A stretch of 64,000 bases of DNA from Siphonodentalium dalli (taxonomy: Eukaryota > Mollusca > Scaphopoda > Gadilida > Siphonodentaliidae). This document shows positions 10,601 through 21,118 of this stretch, piece by piece; positions within the stretch are counted from its first letter, which is position 1; the number at the start of each line of letters is the position of its first letter. The notes under the pieces were generated by a model. That model saw only the letters and a list, made by a program, of their open reading frames with translations, searched no databases and was not told the DNA's origin. The stretch spans positions 164,420,875-164,484,874 of the forward strand of contig CP136062.1 of the NCBI GenBank assembly GCA_032622095.1, read 5' to 3'. A program made the position numbers and the translations under genes.

Positions 10601-13600
10601 AAAATAAATTGAAAAAAAAAATCGATTTAAATTTTTTTTAACTTTTATAATAATAATAATAATAAAAATATCATTGACATTGTCATTTGTTTTCATTTAT
10701 ATATTGATGATTATGATAAAAGTTGATAAAAAGATTTCCAATGTGTCCCTTTAATTTTTTTTAAATAATTAAAAAGTTTTTAAGTTAAAAAAAATTGAAA
10801 AAACTAACACCATTATAACTCTGTCAAGGGTACCCCGAATCACCATACCAAATTTGATTAAATCGGTCCAAAATCTTGTGATATGTACTGGTAAATCTGT
10901 TTGGAGCAACATTAAATCCAATTCACCAAATACTTAGCTATTGATAAGGATATATTATTTTCTGATGTCTCTTATGCCAATGTGCAAATAATCTGATAAA
11001 GAAGGCTATGGTATCTAATTTAAAATAAAGATTCAACAATAAACATCACATGATATTAACAGTAGACATCTCTGCTGCAGAGTTATATCTTCAGATGGTC
11101 TGATATCATTATAATTGTTTTATAGAGAGGTCAGTGTTCAACATAAACAATTCCTGTGATATTTTGACAGCTCTGCTATATAATTGATTTTAATGGGTCA
11201 GTGGTGAGGTTGCTTATCTGTATACTAGGACACATTATTATTGTAAACTTAAATTGGACTCTCTTAACCCAAGTATTCCATGTCCAGGTCACACCTACAC
11301 ATTTAACCCATGGGCTTGCTGGCTGTGGCGGTTTAGCATTACAGATCCTGTACCAGTGCATTCTCTTATATAAATGCCAGTGACCCATAAATTCCAATAA
11401 TTTGTGTTATGTACATTTGTCTATAATAGTACATAACAGTATACTCTATAATTCAACACCAAAACTCTCATTTATCCGATCATATTAAATTTTTATCGCC
11501 AAGGGATGGGTTAACATCTGCCGATCGTGATCGGCCTCTCGTTACTTCACTTACAGTCCTTGTTTTTTCTTTTTTTTAAAGCAATTTCATGAACTAAAAT
11601 GTTAACCGTGATACATTGAACAGACATCAAATTTCATTCATGTTTGGTATATGAACCTTTCACAATAATACTGATGACCGGGGCTGCAGCCGTTTGTCCG
11701 ATACTTTCTACCTGAGTTATGGTCCTTATTTTGTCTTATTTTTGGCAATATTATGACCGTTTGCTCGAAAACTTGTAAAAATGTCAACCGATTGGACTTA
11801 TATTTGATATGTGGACCTTTCACAACAATATCTTATTATGTTTGAGAACCAGGTTTTCCGAGACTTTTTAACTGAGTTACGGCCTTTAGTCACTCTAAGT
11901 TTTGGTGAAAAAAACTTAACCAGAGCCAATTTGATGTGCAACCCTTATTTTTCATTGTTTAGCCGAGCAGCCACCAGACTCGTTTCGGACTCGGAGCCTG
12001 AGGAGGACCCTACTCCTGTCAGCAATCCATTCGAGGCACAACCAGCTGCCCAGCCACCATCAACAATTCTGCCAACCCGACCTGAACCTACACTGCCAAC
12101 AGTCAGGACAATATCACGACCCGTATGTTCGTCGACTCCGACTGGCGCCAGTCGCTTCAGCATGTTTACTGATCGAGGTAATGTTAAAAGTAATCAAAGT
12201 ATCAAATTCTCAGCTAAACATGAATAACTGTTATAATAAAATGCAACAAGGAACAAACAGTAAACGAGTATTCCATCTATTGCAATTAATTGGTAGCATA
12301 TACATATATTGATCAGGTTGACATGCCATTTTAGACATTGTAAACATGTGGTATTAACAGGCACTTGTGTCCTAAGTTTTCATTTTCTCAAGTTCAGTCA
12401 CTGAGGTAACTTTGATACTTCTTAGACTTTTTTATGGCGATTGCCCTCGTAATAAAGTTCTGAGGCCGTCTCTATAAATTGTCTCTATAAATTCCTCGAT
12501 AAATGATCTCTAATGATTGCAGATTTTTAAAATAATTGGGGTAAATTATGACAGCTCTGCCAGTTCCAAACATAATTTAATGGATGGACAACTTATTATT
12601 AGGGCTATGTTCATTCTAAAGCTCAATTTTTGTAATACTTGTACTTTATGTTATGATTATACAGTTTGACCTGAATTCTCAAACCATAAACTCTGTATAA
12701 AGTGAATTTCAGATAATACTGTGTCACAGTATGAGTTATTTTAAACTTATAAAGCATTTATTTCATTCACAGCACTAATGATCAGGCTGATTGAAAATCA
12801 GGAAACGATTATCGAAAATCAGGAGGCGGAAAGAGCAGAACGGAAGAAGCTTCAAGCAGCAGTTGAAGTTCTGTTTGAACAGAGAGATCAGGTAAAAACA
12901 AAATTACTTTCCTGAAGCGTCATAAATTCTGAGACACCAGGGCTTAAATTTTGCAACTGTATTTGATGACCACATATTGTTTTATAATATGGACTGATCA
13001 TTCACACCTAAAGCATCTGTTTATTGGAACCCTCGTTTACAGTTTTAGCTCACATAAAGTCTCAGGTCTACTGGTAGCATGAATAAAGTTAAATCCGCTG
13101 TTTACTGCTATATGAAATACTTGTTTAACAGAGGTTACATGTGTAGTATTAACCCACATAACAGGATATTTGTTTTATTTTTAAAGTCTTGATTTATATG
13201 CCTGTGTGTACTCATAATAGTGGAGAACACATGTATTTACTCAAATAGAACATGGGGGTGGGTGTTAAATTGCCTGTTAGTAGCAGGTATCCCAATAAAT
13301 CATCACACATGTCCTATTCTCACAGGAATGTGCCGACAGGATGGGAGGAGGATGGCAAATCGTTGCATATTTTTACTGACATTTAATTTTTTCCCCAAAA
13401 CCAATTAAAATACCAAAATGAAAACACAATTATAGACCAATATAAATCAAGAGAAGGGGCTCTCAGTTGTAATATTTTACCCAATATTTATTATTTTATG
13501 ACACAATATCATTGGCTTTAGATGAGGACAAAATTGGGAATCAAAGTTTGGTTCATATCGTCTGTTCGCCTTACTCAAATCTATTTGTTTCTGATTTCAG

Positions 13601-16600
13601 AATTCTGTACTATATTTTATTTTATTAACTATGTTGCGATTATCTAAATAGTGATGAAAAACAAGATATCTCTTTTATTTATTAGCACCCATATGTCACC
13701 CGATTATATGGTAAGTTTACCAATCTATGTTTCTGTTCCAGGTTGCAGCAGTCGAAGAAGTTTTTGTGGCGTTGCCCCTTGGCACAGTAGATGCCGTTCT
13801 GGAACTGGAGAGCAAACTACAGACGGCAACAATATTAAAAAATCTTGTAAGTAATTAATTAACCTATGCTACAAAATTCCATACTTATGTTGTGTGGACA
13901 ACTTTAAATTATGGATAGATTGTGATGCAGAATTGTAACGGATGTGAAAATCCTGTAATTTTTTCCTGGATTATTATTGAACATCTGAGGTTATTATCGA
14001 ACATCTTCGAAGTCTATTCTTTTTCTACACAAAATTTGAGTAATTGGTGTGACGATACTGTGACACAATGTCACTTTATGTCTATAATCAGTAAAAACCA
14101 AGTGACAACAAATTTAAACTCAGAACCAGAAAAACTTGAAAGCACAAATGCGCATAAACTTCAAATAAGACAAATACATCATTTTTTTTAAAAGGCAATA
14201 ACTATGGTAAAATTGGTTCGGAAATTTAACTTGACCTTTAATTTCATATTGGCAACTCACTCACCAGATGTAAAGCAAATATCTTAATTTCATTTTAAAT
14301 TGTTGACCAGAAACCATAAATAAATATTTTCAAACGGCATAAACTCTGGTCAAAATGGTTGGGCATCAAATACCAAATATGAAAGAGATATCTGAATTCA
14401 AACTACAGGTATCATCTCTATCATCCTTAATATGTCCCTTCAGTCATATAAAATGGACCAAAGCTTGATACATATGGCTCTTAATGTCTGTTCATTTGGC
14501 TGACACTGACTCATGTTGATTAAAAATAACATCATAATCTTGATTATTCTAAGTATTCAAACATTTGGCCAACAAATTTAATAGAATTGGTTTCTGGCAT
14601 ATGCGTTACTCAAGTTCATATTTGTAATAGCCAATGAAAAAGTGCATAGATTGTATTTAATGTGTACGGGTCTGAGGAAATATATTATATTTTTATGATA
14701 TTCTTTTCATTCAGGTCACAAAATATCGCCTCCTAGGTGGAGATGGCGAAAAGGAGGTAATTAGAAATATCATGGCCCAAACATTCAAAAAAGAACTTGC
14801 AGCAAGAATGAATTGGTCGGGGATTGGCCTTGGGAAGAAGACCCCATTGAAGGATTTCCCCCAGTTGATATCTGCCATGAAACGTAAGTATTCTTTCTTC
14901 ACCTTCTGTTTTGGTTATAAACAGGGGGTATCTTTTTTTTAAATGGTGACCCAAATGATAAAAAATTCCAGGCACATAATTTACGTTGTAAGTGCTTTTT
15001 ATCTTTATTACCTGATACGAAGTGAGGAACATAATTTTCTTTTACAGTAATTCTTAAAATGTCTTCTCAATAACATCTGGGATATTTGGTATGGAGGGTC
15101 CTTGGGTGACTGTATTTCAGATTTTTCAAATGTGGTCAATGTGTCCAATAGGGGCAAGTCTGGGACATAAATATTTCTCTCCATAGTAATTCTTAAAAGG
15201 TCTTAAGAACGAAAGTCCTCCAATATTTAGCTTAACAAAATAAGATATATACAAGGTCTTTTTCTCACACATGAGAATAGTTTGACAATGCCTTCCATAG
15301 CTTGAATGTTTTGATATTAATTACTAAATATTAAATTGTTCTCAGATATATAGAATCATGTGACTTAGTCAATTATTTATTTTCAATTGTTTTCAACTGG
15401 TAATTTTTTATATTTTGTGTCAGATAATTTCTGTGATTTGATATCAAGTGCATATACTGACTACAGTACTGTACTTTTAGACAGAAAATAAGTAAATGTG
15501 TACATGAGTGTGTGCATATACAACTCCTTTATTTGGATTTTCCTGTAGTAAATAAAGTAAAAATAGATATCTGATTCATTTGTAATGGTTTAATGAATCT
15601 CAGCAAAACCTGTCCATATTATAAATGCTTACATTCATTTTCATTTAAGGGGGTGCAAGAAAGAATCCGGCAGCAGCCAATATGACGGATGGGACATTCA
15701 AAAAAATTGCGGGGAAATGGCTTAGAGATTCCTGCGACACCAGGAAAAAAACCTCAGCTGATAGAGTTAATTTGGTATGTAGAACACATTCTATTCATTC
15801 TGATCAAATGCTGTCACAACATACTCTGCCACTATCTTTAATTTGACTGAAAAATGTTGACAGTGTTTGTTTTAGTTTCAAAACGCGGGAAAAATGGTTG
15901 ATGGACAACATCATCATAGTAAGGAAGACAGCTAACAGCACAGCTTGATTTAATATCAATGTCATGTAAACCAAGAGCATATAAATTATATACTGTGTGT
16001 CAAAAAGTATATTGGGAATTTCATTTTTTTATACTCATTATTCTAAAATCTATAGTCATTTATTCATAATATCTTCTGTTCCTACCTCTGTGGCTACCAC
16101 ATTGACATTAACAAAGGGAGATAACTTGTGCATTTTTAGAACCATATTTGGCAACTCGTAATTATAAACATATAAACAAATAAGTTAATTTGTCTTTAAG
16201 ACCACACAATGTCATTTTCCCATTTCTCAGGCCTGCTACCTCTTTGTGTTTTATCTGTTGGGAAGTTTTAATCAGTACAAAATAATGGCGGGATAGGTTT
16301 TGTACAAAATAATTGTGGGAGAGTTTTATGCAAACATGTATGCTATTGAGAACAAACCCATTCAGATTCATTACTGTAATTGGTAACTTTTAATTTATTC
16401 AAACATTTGTTATACACAGATGCCTTTTGACCGCAATATCTAAAAATGTGTTGTTCATACTCTATTAGACAATTGTTTAATAAAATAAATGACAGGGAAT
16501 CTAACTTTTTAGAGACATTTGTTGTGGAAATAATGGCCCCAGGTAACTATATTGTGCCACCCTGACATTTTCTCATTTTTAGTCTTCATTTGAGAAAGTT

Positions 16601-16949
16601 GAACTAGTTCAAATTCAAATTTGGTTTCAGATTGATCATTGATATTGGTCCAACCTATCGTGTACCAAACTAAAAAAACTTTCTATTAATCTTCTTTCTC
16701 ACTGTTATCTCATTACTTGTTTTTCTATAAAGTTTCTCCAGTCTCTATGATTAACTGTAAACAGATCACAATTATGGCCCGGAGAGATACACCATAGATC
16801 TCTTGAGTCTGACCATTACAATTGTTTGGACTATACTAACCTGTTTGCATGATTTCAAAAGAACTACACATTTTATATGTCGCTAGATTAAAGGAATGAT
16901 ATTTTTTTATTTTCTATTTCAGAATGAGCAGAACAGCGGAAGTGAATAG
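7627..16949 (+). CDS. DUF4806-domain protein, 9 coding exons, 361 aa
   Basis: Nine exons join in frame: 7627-7639, 7767-7979, 9845-9944, 11963-12177, 12773-12891, 13742-13846, 14715-14883, 15650-15774 and 16923-16949. Every intron is GT-AG and phases agree throughout. Residues about 5-75 form an N-terminal module (HYMVVEFLNEKG, later STKWVIDF and NWPQN) typical of DUF4806 proteins. Residues about 98-110 are basic (PRPTKRFRR), a possible nuclear signal. Residues 110-180 are acidic and proline-rich. Residues 181-220 look like a coiled coil (RLIENQETIIENQEAERAER). Residues 221-353 match the DUF4806 pattern: YRLLGGDGEKEV, ARMNWSGIGLGKK, FPQLISAMK, WLRDSCDTR. The stop is TAG in the last exon. No frameshift or nonsense codon was seen. 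The domain's function is unknown; a DNA-binding or transposon-accessory role is inference. Confidence 0.75.
7767..7979 (+). CDS. DUF4806 gene exon 2
   Basis: The acceptor is cattttcag and the donor gtgagt. The 213 bases encode the N-terminal module, including DHYMVVEFLNEKG and WKVVEILSLYST. Phase 1 in and out, so it could be skipped without a shift. Confidence 0.8.
7993..8235. mobile_element. TTAA-type MITE, copy 4 (partial)
   Basis: It starts at TTAA just after the exon 2 donor. It shares TCTGAATTAACACTCCCAAA with the reverse complement of the copy at 54719-55160, and gtcgaggaacccacccatca with all copies. The far end is lost. Confidence 0.6.
8634..9709. mobile_element. hAT-type element in intron 2
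   Basis: The ends TAGGGTCCTGCGAAT and (reverse complement of the right end) TAGGGCCATGCGAAT are inverted repeats. They are flanked by AACCTGGC (8626-8633) and AACCCGGC (9710-9717), an 8-bp duplication with one change. The 1,076-bp interior has a 64-codon minus ORF (9425-9231) with no recognisable transposase motif, so the element is non-autonomous. Confidence 0.65.
9845..9944 (+). CDS. DUF4806 gene exon 3
   Basis: Acceptor ttatttcttccag, donor ggtaagt. It encodes ENFVQATLKQRLSEVHSN and then the basic stretch PRPTKRF. Phase 1 in, phase 2 out. Confidence 0.75.
10040..10600. repeat. Dispersed repeat with two about 180-bp units (intron 3)
   Basis: A 30-bp segment with ccactcgtcgttggtccgtc is duplicated at 10240-10300. 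It is followed by two units that share ccaaattt, cagcccaaaatacagatcga and gagttatg. Related units occur at 11640-11900 and 19450-19760. Confidence 0.6.
11640..11900. repeat. Relative of the 10.3-kb dispersed repeat
   Basis: It shares tttggtatatg, acctttcacaa and gagttatgg words with the repeat at 10040-10600 and ends just before exon 4. Confidence 0.4.
11963..12177 (+). CDS. DUF4806 gene exon 4
   Basis: Acceptor attgtttag, donor ggtaatg. It encodes an acidic, proline-rich linker beginning RAATRLVSDSEPEEDP and ending SRFSMFTDR. Phase 2 in, phase 1 out. Base composition is clearly richer in GC than the surrounding intron. Confidence 0.75.
12773..12891 (+). CDS. DUF4806 gene exon 5 (coiled coil)
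   Basis: Acceptor tttcattcacag, donor ggtaaaa. It encodes a charged helix with repeated IENQE words and ends VEVLFEQRDQ. Phase 1 in, phase 0 out. It probably mediates self-association (inference). Confidence 0.75.
13742..13846 (+). CDS. DUF4806 gene exon 6
   Basis: Acceptor ttctgttccag, donor gtaagt. 35 codons beginning VAAVEEVFVALPLGTVDAV. This begins the DUF4806 region. Phase 0 on both sides. Confidence 0.75.
14190..14420. repeat. Dispersed ataactctggt-type repeat (intron 6)
   Basis: Two units with caataactatggtaaaatt and gcataaactctggtcaaaat resemble the first 60 bases of the window. Confidence 0.35.
14715..14883 (+). CDS. DUF4806 gene exon 7 (core of the domain)
   Basis: Acceptor ttcattcag, donor cgtaagt. 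It encodes YRLLGGDGEKEVIRNI, then KKELAARMNWSGIGLGKK and FPQLISAMK. The GG and NW.G..GK residues are the conserved core of DUF4806. Phase 0 in, phase 1 out. Confidence 0.8.
15650..15774 (+). CDS. DUF4806 gene exon 8
   Basis: Acceptor ttttcatttaag, donor gtatgt. It encodes RGARKNPAAANMTDGTFKK and then WLRDSCDTRKK, the C-terminal helix region of the domain. Phase 1 in, phase 0 out. Confidence 0.75.
16923..16949 (+). CDS. DUF4806 gene exon 9 (terminal)
   Basis: The acceptor ttctatttcag is followed by eight codons (NEQNSGSE) and TAG. No canonical AATAAA was seen in the next 400 bases, where a MITE begins at 17021. Confidence 0.65.
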   Translation, partial: NEQNSGSE

Positions 16950-17020
16950 CATCACCAAATTCTCCGTCTGGGGACTGCAAATGACAGACACAATATTTTC
17001 AGGCTTGTCTGCATATCTTT

Positions 17021-17448
17021 TTAAAGGTACTCAATCCGATCAGACCCTCCTAATTTACTATTTCTTTAGCATCAGGGGTATATATATATGTCAAATATAT
17101 TTGATATGAGTCGAGGAACCCACCCATCAAAGCTCAGAGTGATTATATATCGATGTTTGAAGTTTGCGATTTCTATTGTTTGTAGGACAGAACATGCCAG
17201 TCAAATGGAGGTTTTTGCAGATGAAGATGGGTTACTACTTGATTTGAGAGTTATCCATCTTTATCTGCAAGATCATCCATTTGTTGGCAAGTTCGGTCCC
17301 ACAGATGATAGAAATCACAAACTTCAAACATCAATATCTAATCACTCTGAGCTTTGACATGTGGGTTCCTCGACTCGTCATATATTTTTTGTACCCGAAG
17401 CCAAAGGAATAGTAATTTAGGAGCGTCTGATTGGATTGAGTACATAAA
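17021..17448. mobile_element. TTAA-type MITE, copy 1
   Basis: Long inverted ends start AGGTACTCAATCCGATC and include gtcgaggaacccacccatca on the left and its reverse complement on the right. The left TTAA is intact and the right one is mutated. The 89-codon ORF inside is a by-product. Confidence 0.7.
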
Positions 17449-17942
17449 ACATGATTGTCGTGGTATTATAACTTGTCTATGTTCTTGCATAAAACATGCC
17501 AATTGTCACAACTTTTTTCTTGCATGTTTTATGCAAAAACATAGATAATGTCTTTTTTCTGGTGATAATTTTCGTCGCTTTTATTCCGAGTATAATTTTC
17601 AATCATGCTAAAGCGACTTCCTAACTCTTAACTTCCTAACTAACGGTATCCACACATGTCCATATGAATGTATATTTCCGGTGAAATGTATTCTAGGCTG
17701 ACAGTTTCAACAAACTAATATGAGCTTTAAGGATGGGTTGCTCGACTCAATATCATCTATTCTTCATGCCACCCCCACCCGAAGCAGAAGTAATAATTAA
17801 TTAGGGGTGTTAAATCATGGACATGGTAACTTTAAAAAAGTGCAATTTTAGTTTTAATTTCAGTTGAAACCTTGATTCATTTTCACTTGTAATTCAAGTT
17901 GAATATTTGTCTCTGAAACACAAACTCTGATTGTTGGAGATT

Positions 17943-18857
17943 AGGGTTGGGCGGTATTGATGTTTTTAAAAACTGCGATTTTTCCAAAATAACACCGCGA
18001 TATACGGTTTTATTGAAAATTATTTTACTATTGAAAAATACCATGTAAAATCAAATTTTAAATGAGAGATATAACATTCCGGGTTTTCGTTAGAAGGGAT
18101 GTAAAATTGTATACACTATCACCAGGCAGTAAATGATAAACTATTCTCGGAATGGCATGTGCCCATTCTATAAAGTTCCTGCATTCTGGAATACGTAACA
18201 ACACTGAATGAATAACAGGCTCAAGTTATCCTGATTACTCCATTGTTTACATATCAGCACGTGATGCACATTCCCGTTAGGTCATAGCTAATCACGTGCT
18301 CATAGGTTGATAGAGGACCTAGTAGAATTGGGCTAAGATGGTAGATTCTGGGCTGTCTGCAGTTTATCATACACTATGAATTACGGAACATTTTTAATTA
18401 ACTTTTGAACACGGGAAAGATAATCATAATTAATCATTGAACAATATTGCAGTTCGTGTGTTTATTTGTCCAAATTCTTGGCAAGAAACGACAAATACCG
18501 CCGAGTCATGAGTCAGAAAGTTTGGACGAAGTATCGCTCATGACTTTACACCGCTACCAGGTTGGATTTGGAAGAAGATACTCCATTGCTCTACTATAGC
18601 CCAAAATACAACCGTTGCGTGATTGGTTACAATAAAAGACAATGGAAACTTAAATTGGGAGCGACCGATAAAGACTGCTTTCAATCAGTGGTCCGCTAAA
18701 GTATTTAACTGAGTTGGATTGTAATTTGAAACCGTCTTTTGAGGTGATAAAATTGCGGTTGCGATATATTGAATTTTTATTTTACACACGGTTTCAATAC
18801 GGGTTTTCTTTTCCAAACCGACTATAGTCAATATATTGAAATATCGCCCAGCCCTAG
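17943..18857. mobile_element. hAT-type element with 8-bp duplication
   Basis: The left end begins AGGGTTGGGCGGTAT and the right end, reverse-complemented, begins CTAGGGCTGGGCGATAT. Both sides carry TGGAGATT (17935-17942 and 18858-18865). The 915-bp interior has no recognisable transposase. Confidence 0.7.
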
Positions 18858-18904
18858 TGGAGATTCACGAACTTAAGTTTTTCGATGCACCAGAATCTAT
18901 CGTT

Positions 18905-19320
18905 CACTGATGAATGTAGCATTCTACTAACATCACAAAGTGTCAAGGAATTTGGCTTTACCTCTCCATATAAAATATTGCCTGAACTACGCTAAATTGT
19001 AAATATTTACTACTTGAATCGGGACGCTTCCGTTGGCGATAAACTAACGAGAACAATTTTGCTATCGGCAGGCACTGCATTTAATAAATATATAAGAATG
19101 ATGGTGTGTATTGTCAATTTAGATATAATATTTGTAAAAAATAACTACTCTGAACGATATTATTTTCCATTTCTATTTAGTCACCCCACCGGAGTGTTTC
19201 ACATCACTTTAATTACAATGAAGATAAAATTTCACAATTTTGTTGGATATTCAGGAATTCGAACATTTTACAAGCAAGCCGACTCATTCACAAACTATTT
19301 TCATGCTTGAATCCCGAATC
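18905..19320 (+). repeat. Dispersed 400-bp repeat, copy 1
   Basis: It shares gaatgtagcattctactaac, gcatttaat, gtgtgtat.gtcaattt and gagtgtttcaca..actttaa with 53690-54060, in the same orientation. Ends are not defined; nature unknown. Confidence 0.6.
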
Positions 19321-19449
19321 TCCAACTCAACAAAGAATGTTTGTCTCCAAATTATAATTTGCTCTGTTCATTTGATAACTTAAGTGAGCTTAATCTTAAA
19401 CTTTTTGTTTTAACATTCATGGTTAACCGTTTAAATATGAAAAAACAGG

Positions 19450-19760
19450 AATGTTTTCAATATGTTATTGGTCTGTCCATTCGTTCCCTTTTTTCGTTTC
19501 CGGATATAACTTGAGGAAGTCTGAACTGAATGGAATGAAATTAGGCCTGTTGGTTTACAGCCCTAAATACGAGTCAACTTAGAATTTGACTTCGCCTGTC
19601 AATTTTCACCAGTACTCAATTTTCTTTTCCCGATAACATAAGTAAATCTGAACTGAATGGAATTAATTTGGTATGTCAGTTTACTAGCCCAAAATACAGG
19701 TCATGTTCAAATTTGGCCTGCCCCATTTTTGTCGGAGTTATGGTCATTGTCCAATTAGAA
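19450..19760. repeat. Relative of the 10.3-kb dispersed repeat
   Basis: Two units share gaactgaatggaat, tagcccaaaatacaggtc and ggagttatgg. Confidence 0.5.
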
Positions 19761-20103
19761 TTTGGTAATTAAAGTTATCTGATTGTTTACAAATAATGGT
19801 GTATGGATAAGCCAGGATATGAAAATATAAGTAAAGTTCCAATTTGGATTCCGTCCGTCTATTTTTAGCCCGAGTTGTGGTGCTTGCTGTCTTATAATTT
19901 GACGATTATTTTGGTTTCTGGGTGATAGCATTAGCTATAATTGTAATCTATTTGTCTTCAAATTTGGCATATGGATCACTCTTTATGCCACTTTGTTCGA
20001 ATTACCACAGGCTTATTTTGCCTCACCCTATGTTATATTCTAGTATAATGAACTGTATTTAAAAACAAAGTGTGCGACATGAATAATACCCTGCTGTTTC
20101 ATC

Positions 20104-20580
20104 TTAAAGGTACTCAATCCGATAAAACTCCTCCCAATTACTATTTCAATGGCTTCGGGGGTCAAAAATATTTGATTAGAGTCGAGGAAGTCGCCCATCA
20201 AAGCTCAGATTTGTTAGATATCGATTTTAGAAATCTATTATTTTTCATTATCGGGAATACTATCTGGCCCAGAACTCAGTCAAAATTGCGTTAAAATTAC
20301 CACTTGATTTTAGAGTTATCCATCCTTGTCTGTTTGAATAGATTTGGAGTACACATCCATGGCAGATTACGGCAGTTATTAGTACTCATCTCGAGAACAT
20401 AACAAATTTCAAAAATCAATATCTAATAACGCTGAGCTTTGTTTGATGGGTTCCTCGACTCGAATCAAATATTTTTTACCCCCAAAGCCAAAGAAATAGT
20501 AATATAGGACCCTCTGATCGGATTGTTGTTGTTGGAATCTGTTGAGATGGCGACCCTCTTTACGGATTGAGTACCTTTAA
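20104..20580. mobile_element. TTAA-type MITE, copy 2 (complete)
   Basis: A 469-bp element (20108-20576) between two TTAA targets. Its inverted ends AGGTACTCAATCCG extend for over 100 bp with tcgag and cccccgaagcc-like words. TTAA duplication suggests piggyBac-type mobilisation. Confidence 0.75.
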
Positions 20581-21118
20581 ATGTTTTATCCAATGATTTT
20601 GAGATAAAGCAATAATTATTGTGTTTTGTAAATAACATTTATGTTACTTGTTAGGTGTATTGTTTTTATTTATTACATTATAATAAACAAGTTTATTCTC
20701 ATTCAGTATCAATTTCCAAAGAATCCCCATGAATCTAGTACCAATGTGTGTGGATCAATGGGCTTCTCGCATTGTGATTGAAATGCTCTGCAGGTATTGT
20801 AATCGTGATTCATATCCATGTAGAATACTGTGCTGTTTTGAGAATTACAACACTTGACTGTCGCAATACCCATATCTATGTAGCATCACCCCAACTTAAT
20901 TATGAATAAAATTAATTTCACCTAATTGATATCATTTGATCCTCGAATGGTCAGAAAAGATTTTTTGAAATTAAATAATTTTTTTTGACAATTGTTTTTA
21001 ATTTGACAATTTTTTTTTTCAATTGACAAAATATTTTTTTTTACTCATTTGTTATAGTTTCATCCTGAAATGGCCATAAAAGTGTTTTTTGAGATTTATT
21101 TTTATGTTGAAATTTAAT
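20581..21118. other. No gene seen
   Basis: AT-rich sequence with T-runs; nothing recognisable. Confidence 0.35.
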
